Shown here: piece by piece, positions 35,217-43,440 of the stretch
Layout of the letters: each line of letters starts with the position of its first letter
Numbering within the stretch: the stretch's first letter is position 1
DNA from: JBGSUZ01 sp964404895
GTDB taxonomy: Bacteria > Bacillota > Clostridia > Peptostreptococcales > Acidaminobacteraceae
DNA length: 64,000 nucleotides
Direction: 5' to 3'
Assembly (NCBI GenBank): GCA_964404895.1
Contig: CAYOLV010000001.1
Span: 248,001-312,000, forward strand
Notes under the pieces: model-generated
What the model was told of the DNA's origin: nothing
Seen by the model: the letters and a program-made list of their open reading frames with translations, nothing else
Databases searched by the model: none
Program-made: the position numbers and the translations under genes

Positions 35217-36098
35217 ATGTTAAAAAAGAAACTGGCACTTGTTCTAGCGATGAGCATGCTTTTAAGCGTTCCAACTTTTGCAGATCATACGAAGACTAGC
35301 CCAAAATATGCACCTGAGTATTTAGCGCAAGTAAATACAGCAGAATACCAAGGTGTCATCACAGAAATCAGCAACAAACAAATTACGGTTCATTCAAATT
35401 TAACTACTCAAGGCTATGAAACAATTGTTTTCAACCTTTCAAGAGAGACTAAATTTGAAAACTGCCATCTTACAGAATTGGAAGTTGGAAATTCTATTAT
35501 TGTAAAACATTCCCTTGCAATGACCCGCAGCGCTATTCCTCAAGCGGCGGCTTTATCGGTCAAACTGGGCACTTCTCTAGAGCAAACTTTTAAATATGAA
35601 GGTCTTGTCAAGGAAGTGGTTGAAGATCAAAATAAAAATCTTTTAGTCTTAGTGGCATCTTCTAATCCTTTAGAAAACAACAAAGAAATTCGATTTGTGG
35701 TTTCTAAAGACACTAAGTTAATCAATAGTAAACTGAGCGATCTAAAGGCAGGCACAAAAGTTAAACTCAGTTATGGCATGGTGATGACAATGAGTCTTCC
35801 ACCTCAAACTGGGGCATTGAGCTTAGAAATTATAAAAAACACTCAAAAGACCTATGAATTTGAGGGCAAAATAACTAAAGTGACAAGTAATGGCGGCAAC
35901 ATTTACATGACGGTTTCTACAAAAAATACAAAAGCACTTTATAAAGAAATGATCTTTGTGGTATCATCCAAAACCAAGTTTGAAGATGGAAAAATTTCTG
36001 ACTTAAAAGTCGGAGAGGAAGTTGAAGTCAAATATGGCAGTGCCATCAGCGAAAGTTTGCCGCCTCAAACGGCAGCACTCAGCATCGAAATAGACTAA
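35217..36098 (+). CDS. Secreted protein with three internal repeats
   Basis: A 293-residue protein with a Sec signal peptide (about 1-23, cleavage near TFA-D). Start 35217 has GGAGGT upstream; the longer frame lacks a site. The mature part is three homologous units of about 80-85 residues (about 36-118, 122-204 and 207-293). Each has the order G-x-I/V-T/K, then FVVSKDTK-like, D/ELKVG and a closing P-P-Q-T/A-A-L-S. The pattern of short strands resembles OB-like or DUF-type wall or cation-binding repeats. I do not recognise the family and assign no function. Confidence 0.75.
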   Translation: MLKKKLALVLAMSMLLSVPTFADHTKTSPKYAPEYLAQVNTAEYQGVITEISNKQITVHSNLTTQGYETIVFNLSRETKFENCHLTELEVGNSIIVKHSLAMTRSAIPQAAALSVKLGTSLEQTFKYEGLVKEVVEDQNKNLLVLVASSNPLENNKEIRFVVSKDTKLINSKLSDLKAGTKVKLSYGMVMTMSLPPQTGALSLEIIKNTQKTYEFEGKITKVTSNGGNIYMTVSTKNTKALYKEMIFVVSSKTKFEDGKISDLKVGEEVEVKYGSAISESLPPQTAALSIEID

Positions 36099-36105
36099 TG
36101 ATCAC

Positions 36106-36153
36106 AAAAAAGGCTATAGCTCAAGCAAGTATTTGCAGAGCTATAGCCTTTTT
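36106..36153. terminator. Bidirectional hairpin terminator
   Basis: A long perfect stem, AAAAAGGCTATAGCTC / GAGCTATAGCCTTTTT, has an additional inner GCAA / TTGC pair. Runs of A and T on both sides suit both strands, and it lies between convergent genes. Confidence 0.9.
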
Positions 36154-36193
36154 AATTAAATACATTATAATACACTTTAGAACAACATTATCG

Positions 36194-37321
36194 TTAAAAC
36201 GGTTGAGACCCTTCTATATTCTCAAAAGTGATTTTAAACTGACAGCCGCAGTTTTCTTTGCTATGGAGACTGATATGACCGTTCAGCGACTGGGTTACAA
36301 GATTATGGACAATGTGTAGACCAAGCCCGGTGCTGCCACCTTGTTTATTGGTACTAAAGAATGGATTGAATACTTTTGATAAATTTTCTTCGGGAATTCC
36401 ACGACCATCGTCCTCATAAATCAAAACGATAGCCGGTCCAGATTGTTCAACATGAATATGAATGTTGCCCTGCTCTCTGTCGGCAAACCCGTGCACCAAT
36501 GAGTTCATTACAAAATTGGTAGTGATTTGGGAAATGGCACCGGGATAACTGACAAGTTCCAGCTCTTCTGGACATTGAAAGTCTACCGTATAAGGTGTCT
36601 TCTTCAACTTAGGGTACAAACTTTTCAGTACATCTTGAATGGTGTCGTAGATTTTAAATTTTCTGAGTTCATGGGAGGATTGATCCACGGCAACTTGCTT
36701 AAAACTTGCGACGAGACTGGCGGCTCTCTCCAAATTTGAGTTAAGCAATTCAAGTTCCTCGTCGGAGCTAAAGAGGAATTCTTCAAGCTCGGAGCGGTGA
36801 AGGGCCTCTTTTTCAAATTTATGTTTGAGTTCTTTATGAAGGGTTGCGATATGACTGGATAATGTGACGCCAACACCTAATGGGGTATTAATTTCATGGG
36901 CAACACCTGCTACTAATTCACCTAATGCGGTGAGTTTTTCAGAAATAATCAGTTGTTCTTGAGTCTCCTTAAGGTTTTCCAAGGATAGTTCCAATTCTGC
37001 CTGAGACTCTTCTAGTTCACCCAAAGTCTGCTCAAGGTATTCATTGGTAGCGGTAAGACTTTCTGTGCGTTGGCGAACCCGCTCTTCTAACTCAGAGTTT
37101 CTAACGAGAATTGCGCTGAACTGAGCTTTAGAAAAGAAGTACAGAAAGAGCCCCGTAACGATGACATAGAGCCATCCTTTTATGACGCTTACATATTTTA
37201 TCATCTCAATGTCTCGAAAAATTACGGAAACCCATTGGTCTGAAAACAAAATCCAGAGGAATCCAATGGTCATATAACTGAGTGCAATTTTTAAAGCTTG
37301 ATTATTTTTTATAAGTTTCAT
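36194..37321 (-). CDS. Orphan membrane histidine kinase (HEINTP type)
   Basis: A 375-residue kinase. Start 37321 has GGGGGA upstream; the TTG at 37336 is unlikely. Two N-terminal membrane helices (about 11-30 and 43-63) with only a short loop between them argue against a large external sensor. A long coiled coil (about 75-130) leads to GVAHEINTPLGV near 147, an N box NSLVHGF near 284 and the G box GLGLHIVHNLVTQ near 340. The catalytic region is strikingly similar to that of the Cache kinase at 24041-25972 (SFKQ-AVDQSS, SYPGAISQI, SLVHGF). No regulator gene is adjacent, so it may feed into the DUF3369 regulator. Confidence 0.9.
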   Translation of the reverse strand: MKLIKNNQALKIALSYMTIGFLWILFSDQWVSVIFRDIEMIKYVSVIKGWLYVIVTGLFLYFFSKAQFSAILVRNSELEERVRQRTESLTATNEYLEQTLGELEESQAELELSLENLKETQEQLIISEKLTALGELVAGVAHEINTPLGVGVTLSSHIATLHKELKHKFEKEALHRSELEEFLFSSDEELELLNSNLERAASLVASFKQVAVDQSSHELRKFKIYDTIQDVLKSLYPKLKKTPYTVDFQCPEELELVSYPGAISQITTNFVMNSLVHGFADREQGNIHIHVEQSGPAIVLIYEDDGRGIPEENLSKVFNPFFSTNKQGGSTGLGLHIVHNLVTQSLNGHISLHSKENCGCQFKITFENIEGSQPF

Positions 37322-37362
37322 CAAATCCCCCAACAAAGCGATAAATTTTTAATGAATACAAC

Positions 37363-37393
37363 TTGACTCTCACACTATGAGAGACATTATACT
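37363..37393 (+). promoter_or_regulatory. MerR-type promoter with 19-bp spacer and dyad
   Basis: TTGACT (37363-37368) and TATACT (37388-37393) are separated by 19 bases instead of 17. CTCTCA-CACTA-TGAGAG (37367-37383) is a perfect dyad inside that spacer. This is the signature of a MerR-activated, DNA-untwisting promoter, located directly before the MerR gene. Confidence 0.8.
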
Positions 37394-37433
37394 AAAATTG
37401 AGCTCAGGAAACAAACATATGTGAGGTGTAAAA

Positions 37434-38252
37434 ATGTTAAAAATTGGTGATTTTTCAAAGCTATCAAGGATTAGTATTCGGATGTTGAGGCATTATGACG
37501 AAATGGGTCTATTGACTCCTGTAAATATTGACGATGCTACCAGCTACCGTTATTACAGCGAAGATCAACTACCTGTAGCAGGGCGCATCATCGCGCTAAA
37601 GCACATGGGTTTTGGACTTACCGCCATTGGTGAAATACTTAAGGTTTACAATGACCCAAAAGCCTTGTCTGAGTTTCTGGCAATCAAAAAAGCGGAAGTA
37701 GAAGCTGAAGCCGATGAACTCAATCAACGTCTGCGACTCCTTGAAACAACGATTATGCGTTTACGAAAGGATGGTACAGCGATGTCTTATAATGTGATTT
37801 TAAAATCTTTACCAGAAAGAAATGTGGCAAGTGTTAGAAAAACGATTCCAGCTTATGATCAAGAAGGTACGCTTTGGATGTTGCTAAACCAAGAAACAGC
37901 CACTATGAATGTTCAGCCTGCAGATCCTTGCTATAGCCTTGCAATGTTCCACGATGAAGGCTACAAAGAAAAAGATGTGGATGTGGAAATACAGACGGCA
38001 GTGAAAGGGCAATACCCGAACACTGAAAACGTGGTCTTTAAAAGTGTAGCTGAAACGACTGTAGCCTCAGCCACCTATAAAGGCAGCTATGACCAAATTA
38101 CCGACGTGAACCTCGCAGTTGCTAACTGGGTACGTGACAACGGTTACGAATTTAACGGTGCTATGTTCTGTATATACCATGTTAGTCCAGGACAAACTCA
38201 AAAACCTGAAGAATGGGTAACCGAGGTTTGCTATCCAGTTAAAGCAAAATAA
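37434..38252 (+). CDS. MerR-family regulator with GyrI-like effector domain (BmrR-like)
   Basis: A 272-residue regulator. The MerR winged helix (about 1-70) has IGDFSKLSRISIRMLRHYDE, GLLTP and YRYYSEDQL. A coiled coil (about 78-115) follows, then a GyrI-like drug-binding domain (about 120-270). This is the BmrR/TipA-like layout for sensing lipophilic or cationic compounds. Its own promoter has the 19-bp spacer and a dyad, so it most likely activates itself. No transporter gene lies next to it, so its other target is elsewhere. Confidence 0.9.
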   Translation: MLKIGDFSKLSRISIRMLRHYDEMGLLTPVNIDDATSYRYYSEDQLPVAGRIIALKHMGFGLTAIGEILKVYNDPKALSEFLAIKKAEVEAEADELNQRLRLLETTIMRLRKDGTAMSYNVILKSLPERNVASVRKTIPAYDQEGTLWMLLNQETATMNVQPADPCYSLAMFHDEGYKEKDVDVEIQTAVKGQYPNTENVVFKSVAETTVASATYKGSYDQITDVNLAVANWVRDNGYEFNGAMFCIYHVSPGQTQKPEEWVTEVCYPVKAK

Positions 38253-38565
38253 ATTTTGATGAAAAGTAGGGTACACTTCAATGACTTATAAAACGGCTTA
38301 AATCGCTAGCGTGTATAATATCTTTTCTGACAGACACCTTGAACAACTGAAGTTTCTCCGCATTGCCTTTCGGGCTGAAATTATAAGTGATCAGCTAAGA
38401 GATAGGGAACGAAACGGATGCACAGATTATGATAGAACACTTGAAAAATATAAAAGTCTCCAGTATGCCACCACCTAGTTAAGGCGGTGGTATACTTTTT
38501 TGGTGAAAACCAACCGAGTTTTGGTGCCAGTGTCTCACTAGAAATGGCGGAAACAGGAGGCTTAT
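38253..38565 (+). other. Intergenic stretch with a possible degraded or small ORF
   Basis: A 313-base gap between merR and the helicase. A GTG-started frame of 55 codons (38311-38478) reads VYNIFSDRHLEQLKFLRIAF and ends inside the terminator below. It lacks a ribosome binding site and its TATAAT-like start (38314-38319) may rather be a promoter. It is either a gene remnant or chance. The rest shows nothing I can assign. Confidence 0.2.
38462..38501 (+). terminator. Hairpin terminator upstream of the helicase gene
   Basis: AGTATGCCACCACC pairs with GGTGGTATACT-type sequence and ends in TTTTTT. It insulates the helicase gene from the merR side. Confidence 0.82.
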
Positions 38566-40395
38566 ATGAATGAAATTTTTAATGAAGAAAATCTATACCT
38601 TCAAGGCGTTAAGACAGAACTCAATCGAACCTTAAGTGAAATGAACCGCCAAGTTTTACGGTATGAGACGGAGTTTAAAGAGTCTATGAAGTATCTATGG
38701 GAAAACAGAAGTGGCATGGATTCTATGGAAATATTCTCTAACGAAAGATCCGTCACTCAAATTGTTAATACTGGAGAGTTCACAGTAAAGCAGAGAGCTG
38801 TCATCGAAAAATTAATGGATTCTCCTTACTTTGCCAGATTAGATTTTCAACATGAAGATGATTCTGAGGCAGAGGCTTTTTACATTGGCAGATTTGCCTT
38901 TGTAGACGAGAAGGGCAACCTTCTTATTCACGATTGGCGTGCGCCAATCTCCAGTTTGTACTACGATTTTGAACTAGGTACAGCTTATTTTGAAGCACCC
39001 ATTGGCAGAATAAAAGGGTACATGACCTTAAAAAGGCAGTTTAAAATTAAACAAGGGCAAATGGAATACGCATTTGAAAGTGGTATCAGCATCCATGATG
39101 AAGTTTTACAAAAAGAACTGAGTCATACTTCTGACTTGAAAATGAAAAATATAGTAGCAACCATTCAAAAGGAACAGAATCAGATTATCCGAAGTGAAGA
39201 TTCTGAAGTTCTGATTATTCAGGGCGTTGCTGGTTCAGGGAAGACCTCCATTGCACTTCACCGCATTGCCTACCTCCTATATAAATATCAAAAGCGCCTG
39301 TCCGCCGAAAATGTGGTTATTGTTTCACCGAACAAAGTCTTCGCCGATTACATTTCTAACGTACTGCCAGAACTGGGAGAAGAGCCTATATTGGAAACCA
39401 GTTTTGAAAATATGGCATTGGAATTGCTCGGTGAGGGCATTTCCTTCGAGGGGGTTGAATTACAAGTTGAAAAACTCATTGAGGGGAAAGATTCAGGTTA
39501 TTTAAATCGAATGAAAACCAAAGCATCGATGGCGTTTTTAAGTCTTTTAGATGAGTATGTCCAAACCAATCTGCAGGAGAAAAAAAACATTTCATCACAC
39601 TACAAATCTTTTTTTGAGTTCATTCAAAGACCCGATTTGCTTGCTCTAAAAGAGGGAAAACAATTGGAATGGGCGGATGTCTACCCACTCATTTATTTAA
39701 AAATTCATTTTGAAGGGGTTAAGGCCTATGAGGGAATAAAACACCTTATCATAGACGAAATGCAAGACTATACCCCCGTACAATATGCGGTGGTGAACAA
39801 ATTATTTAGCTGCCCTAAAACTATCTTAGGCGACTTTGGACAGGCGGTGAACCCCTACCACAGAATGTCTCAGTCCTTATTTGAAACCCTTTTTCAGAAG
39901 ATGAAGTTCGTCAAGCTTAACAAAAGTTATCGTTCCACCTTTGAAATTATTAAATTCGCTGAAAAAATTCAAGACCATGAAATCGAACCTGTAGAACGCC
40001 ACGGAGAGGTGCCTCAAATCATTCAATTGAAAAGCTGCCTTCATGAAGTCAGCCAAATCAAAGCCTTGATTGAAGTCTTTGAAGAAAAGTCGTACACCAC
40101 TTTGGGTATCATCTGCAGATCAAAAAAGCAGGCTGAAATCCTCTACAAAGAGTTGGTTAAAACCTGCAAAGTCAATTTAATTGATTCCAACACCAAGAAT
40201 TTTTCAAAGGGAGTTACTTTAACCTCAGTCCACATGGCAAAGGGACTAGAGTTCGATGAAGTCATTGTTCCCAGTGTCAGCGCTGAATACTACTATTCTG
40301 AACATGACAAAAGTCTTCTTTATATAGCTTGTACCAGAGCCATGCACAAGTTAACGCTGACTTATGAGGGACAGCGGTCGGAGTTGTTGGGCTAA
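38566..40395 (+). CDS. helD: HelD-like superfamily 1 helicase / RNA polymerase recycling factor
   Basis: A 609-residue SF1 ATPase. The N-terminal coiled-coil arm (about 1-60) and YIGRFAFVDEKGNLLIHDWR near 104 with APISSLYYD are specific to HelD rather than UvrD or Rep. Walker A GVAGSGKTS lies near 219, the DExx-like box DEMQD near 399 and motif VHMAKGLEFDEV near 555. HelD enters stalled RNA polymerase and releases DNA and RNA. It is shorter than Bacillus subtilis HelD (about 770) but the motifs are complete; the missing length lies in the inter-domain region. AACAGGAGG precedes the ATG. Confidence 0.88.
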   Translation: MNEIFNEENLYLQGVKTELNRTLSEMNRQVLRYETEFKESMKYLWENRSGMDSMEIFSNERSVTQIVNTGEFTVKQRAVIEKLMDSPYFARLDFQHEDDSEAEAFYIGRFAFVDEKGNLLIHDWRAPISSLYYDFELGTAYFEAPIGRIKGYMTLKRQFKIKQGQMEYAFESGISIHDEVLQKELSHTSDLKMKNIVATIQKEQNQIIRSEDSEVLIIQGVAGSGKTSIALHRIAYLLYKYQKRLSAENVVIVSPNKVFADYISNVLPELGEEPILETSFENMALELLGEGISFEGVELQVEKLIEGKDSGYLNRMKTKASMAFLSLLDEYVQTNLQEKKNISSHYKSFFEFIQRPDLLALKEGKQLEWADVYPLIYLKIHFEGVKAYEGIKHLIIDEMQDYTPVQYAVVNKLFSCPKTILGDFGQAVNPYHRMSQSLFETLFQKMKFVKLNKSYRSTFEIIKFAEKIQDHEIEPVERHGEVPQIIQLKSCLHEVSQIKALIEVFEEKSYTTLGIICRSKKQAEILYKELVKTCKVNLIDSNTKNFSKGVTLTSVHMAKGLEFDEVIVPSVSAEYYYSEHDKSLLYIACTRAMHKLTLTYEGQRSELLG

Positions 40396-40440
40396 AATCG
40401 AAGTACTGGTTTTTAATCGAGTTTACTAGCTTAAAATAGA

Positions 40441-40477
40441 AAAAAAGCCGCCCGTTAGTTCACGAGAGCGGCTTTTT
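40441..40477. terminator. Bidirectional terminator overlapping the yibE stop
   Basis: AAAAAGCCGC pairs with GCGGCTTTTT. On the minus strand the left arm is the last sense codons of the YibE/F gene and its TAA lies in the loop, so the stop codon is inside the terminator. On the plus strand it follows the helicase gene. Confidence 0.85.
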
Positions 40478-41648
40478 CAACTTCAGTATTACGTTTTCCC
40501 CCTAGCAAAATACCGCTAAAGAGGGCAGTAAAAGGGGCTACCGTCACAAGACCAATGCTGCCTGCCAAGGTATGGAGTATTTCTGCGGAAACAAAATTCA
40601 GATTTAAAATGTTAATCATAGGAGTGCCTTGAGCCATGAAGACCATAAAAAGACCTAAACAACTGCCTGAATAAGCGAATAGCAAGGTGGTGGTCATGGT
40701 GCCCATAACAGAGCGACCAACATTCATACCTGACTGGATCAGGTCTTTCCTGGTGTAGTGAGGGGCGCTAATGGCGACTTCGTGGACGGCAGAGGTAATA
40801 TCTACAGCGACGTCCATCATGGCACCGCAAGCGGCTAAAAAGATACTGGCAATGAACAAAGCACTCAAGTCTAAATGGGCGTAGCCTGAATATATTAGGG
40901 TTTCGGAGTAAGCCATAACGGCACCGTGTATTTTAAAGAGGTGAAGTCCTCCATAAGCCAATACCACCGTTGCAATTAAACCTGCCATGGTTCCTAGAAT
41001 GGCTGCAATAGATCGCTTATCTAAACCGTATACAAAGACAATAATGATCACCGTCAGTAAGCTGACCAAAATTACCGTGAGAAAGATGGGATTATAACCC
41101 TTTAGACAAGCGGGGATTAGCCACTTCCAAATTGAGAGGACAGTAATGCCAAAGGAGAGGAAAGACCTTACCCCTGTCCAGCCTGCAAAGGCAATCAATA
41201 AGAGAATGAATAGAGCCAGAAGCCACATAATCTTGTCAATGCGGTAGTGATCGATTAAGTTGACGAACAAAACGGTGTCACCTTCAAGATTGATGGCAGC
41301 TAAAGCCTTATCCACTGGGGCAAATATTTTGTCACTTTCCATTTTTCCCATGAGTAAATTGGTACCCTCAAGAACTTTTCCTTTTAGAGGTCCTTTAGTA
41401 GGGATTACCTGACAGATTTGTTCACCCACAGTAGTAGCGCCAATCTGCTTGACGCCTTGGTTGTCGACGGACTCAATCATGACTGGAACTTTGCTGATGT
41501 TATCAAACTCTTTTTCTTCATAAAGCGAAGGGCTGAGGAGCAGCAGAAGGAACAAAACAGCAAATACACAGGTGGGAACAGTAATTCTCCAATTTTGAAT
41601 GAGTTGGTTTTTGAAAGTTGAGTAAAGTGTTTTGAACACGACTGCCAA
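40455..41648 (-). CDS. YibE/F-like membrane protein
   Basis: A 397-residue integral membrane protein. One N-terminal helix (about 22-40), an extracytoplasmic domain (about 45-135) and about seven further helices form the YibE/F pattern (DUF-type family PF07907), including AACGAMMDVAVDITSAVHEVA near 285. Function is not established; a transporter-like role is often suggested. It starts 11 bases after the alkaline phosphatase stop, so the two form an operon and the protein may handle phosphate or a phosphatase product. The stop lies in its own terminator. Confidence 0.8.
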   Translation of the reverse strand: MAVVFKTLYSTFKNQLIQNWRITVPTCVFAVLFLLLLLSPSLYEEKEFDNISKVPVMIESVDNQGVKQIGATTVGEQICQVIPTKGPLKGKVLEGTNLLMGKMESDKIFAPVDKALAAINLEGDTVLFVNLIDHYRIDKIMWLLALFILLLIAFAGWTGVRSFLSFGITVLSIWKWLIPACLKGYNPIFLTVILVSLLTVIIIVFVYGLDKRSIAAILGTMAGLIATVVLAYGGLHLFKIHGAVMAYSETLIYSGYAHLDLSALFIASIFLAACGAMMDVAVDITSAVHEVAISAPHYTRKDLIQSGMNVGRSVMGTMTTTLLFAYSGSCLGLFMVFMAQGTPMINILNLNFVSAEILHTLAGSIGLVTVAPFTALFSGILLGGKRNTEVEKAALVN

Positions 41649-41659
41649 TCCTCCTAAAA

Positions 41660-43171
41660 CTATTTTATAGCTGTCAATGCACTCAATTTTTTATAAACGT
41701 CTGTGTTGTCGTATTGACCATTGAAAAGATTAGCGCCAATGCCTTGTGCGAATACAGCAGTTGGAATCCCTGTGTGTGAGTAAGACGTCCAGCCTATGCC
41801 TGACTTGTTGTTGAGTAAATGAGTCAAAGTCATAGATAAAGGTTCATAACTACCATAGAGCTGACCTTCTTTTTCAGTTAATTTCCTTTGGTCAGGGTCA
41901 ATCATGCTTAAGGTAAAGGCATCTTTTAATGTTTGAAGTTCAAGGTCTGAGAGGATCAGAGTCTTAGGTGTTTTATCCGTCGCTTTTTCTTTAGTCACCA
42001 AACCGAAGTTAGTGGAGATATCTGCTAAAACATTCTCAAAACTTGTCTTTTGAGATCTGAATAGGCTGATTTGTTCGTCGTAAGCTTCATAAGACATCTT
42101 TTGACCAGCGATTTGAGGCAAGTAAGTTGAATAGCCCGTACCTGCAAAACCAACGCTCATACCACCTGTTTCGTGGTCACCTGTAACGATAATCAAAGTT
42201 TCTTGAGGGTGTTTTTTGTAGAATTTAATGGATTCATTTACAGCGTTGTTAAATGCAATGGTATCGTTAATGGAGGCGGCTGCATCGTTGGCGTGACAAG
42301 CCCAGTCAATTTTACCCCCTTCTATCATCATGAAAAATCCTTTATCGTTGTCTAAAACGTCAATCCCTTTTCTGGTAAAGTCAGCTAAAGAAAGTTCTCC
42401 ACGCTCTCTGTCCATTTCATAAGGCAGTGCGCTTTCAACTGTATTAGGGCTGATGGCAATGACTTTTTTGCTGGTTTTGTTTAAGGCGAGAATACTATTA
42501 TTGTCTGTAGCAAGGGTATAGCCTTTAGCTTTTGCTATTTCAAGGATATTCTTTTGGTCATTCTTTTTACCATTTGGAGAGAGGAAATTGCCACCGCCGA
42601 AGTAATCGAAATTACTGTTGACCAGTTCATTTCCAATTTCATAATAGTTGCCTCTTGAAGGCTGGTGAGCATAATAAGCGGCTGGTGTGGCGTGGTTAAT
42701 CGGAACAGAAGAAACAATCCCAATCTTATAGCCTTTTTGCTTTTTTAACTTTTCAGCAACGGTTTCGTAGGCAACTTTCTTCTGTTCGTCCATGTTGATA
42801 ACACCGCTAAGGGTCTTATGTCCTGTTGAAAGTGAAGTCGCTGTTGAAGCAGAGTCAGGGCAGAATGAAGACGAATCAAAGGTAGTCGCAGAGCCTACCC
42901 CAGGGAATGACATAAAGTCAAAATTCTGAGGTTTAGGGGATCCACCTTTGGTATTGAGTGCCCCTAAGTATTCCGTTGCAGAGGTCAATTGTGGATAAGT
43001 CATACCATCGCCAATAAACATAAAGATGTACTTCGGCGCTTTCCCATTCCAACTATTGGTAGCCGAGTCTGCTTGGGCGGGTACACTCATTTGAGTTCCC
43101 ACAAATACCCCAGAGGCAATAATGCTCAGTGAGACACCACAGGCGATGATTTTTTTCGCAGATTGATTCAT
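41660..43171 (-). CDS. phoA: Alkaline phosphatase, PhoA family
   Basis: A 503-residue secreted metalloenzyme removing phosphate from monoesters. A Sec signal peptide covers about 1-35 (VPAQA-D). Metal ligands and nucleophile are clear: D55 (GDGMT), S107 (PDSAST), TGDHETGG near 330 and a late SHTGIP near 455 with the final His. The layout matches Bacillus-type PhoA/PhoB. A good AGGAGGAACGAC site precedes the ATG. First gene of an operon with the YibE/F gene. A possible PhoP box lies 110-140 bases upstream. Confidence 0.93.
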   Translation of the reverse strand: MNQSAKKIIACGVSLSIIASGVFVGTQMSVPAQADSATNSWNGKAPKYIFMFIGDGMTYPQLTSATEYLGALNTKGGSPKPQNFDFMSFPGVGSATTFDSSSFCPDSASTATSLSTGHKTLSGVINMDEQKKVAYETVAEKLKKQKGYKIGIVSSVPINHATPAAYYAHQPSRGNYYEIGNELVNSNFDYFGGGNFLSPNGKKNDQKNILEIAKAKGYTLATDNNSILALNKTSKKVIAISPNTVESALPYEMDRERGELSLADFTRKGIDVLDNDKGFFMMIEGGKIDWACHANDAAASINDTIAFNNAVNESIKFYKKHPQETLIIVTGDHETGGMSVGFAGTGYSTYLPQIAGQKMSYEAYDEQISLFRSQKTSFENVLADISTNFGLVTKEKATDKTPKTLILSDLELQTLKDAFTLSMIDPDQRKLTEKEGQLYGSYEPLSMTLTHLLNNKSGIGWTSYSHTGIPTAVFAQGIGANLFNGQYDNTDVYKKLSALTAIK

Positions 43172-43282
43172 GTCGTTCCTCCTAATTAATTTAATGATGT
43201 ATGGGTCAGAGATGGCCTCGTCTGACTATGGCTTCAGTATACTTTTAATATGTTAAAGGAAAGGGGTGTTTGGGTTATAACT

Positions 43283-43311
43283 GTGTAAAGCAAAATCACT
43301 TTTTATGTAAA
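43283..43311 (-). promoter_or_regulatory. Candidate PhoP box upstream of alkaline phosphatase
   Basis: On the minus strand TTTACAT and TTTACAC lie 22 bases apart (two 11-base steps), about 110-140 bases before the phosphatase start. PhoP boxes are TT(A/T)ACA-like direct repeats with an 11-base period; here only the outer two of three repeats are good. Weak evidence. Confidence 0.3.
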
Positions 43312-43338
43312 CTTATTACTAGACATTTCCCATAAAAC

Positions 43339-43353
43339 GTCTAAAATTTAGAC
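43339..43353 (+). promoter_or_regulatory. Palindrome overlapping the oleate hydratase promoter
   Basis: GTCTAAA-A-TTTAGAC is a perfect 7-1-7 palindrome. It lies 18 bases before a TATAGT -10 (43371-43376), so it covers the -35 region of ohyA. A repressor operator is likely. Confidence 0.5.
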
Positions 43354-43440
43354 AATTTAGTGCTTCTGTCTATAGTGACTGTACCCCATTTGGCGTAAAT
43401 TAAGACTAGCAAAAGTCACTATATTTCAGGAGGTGCAACA

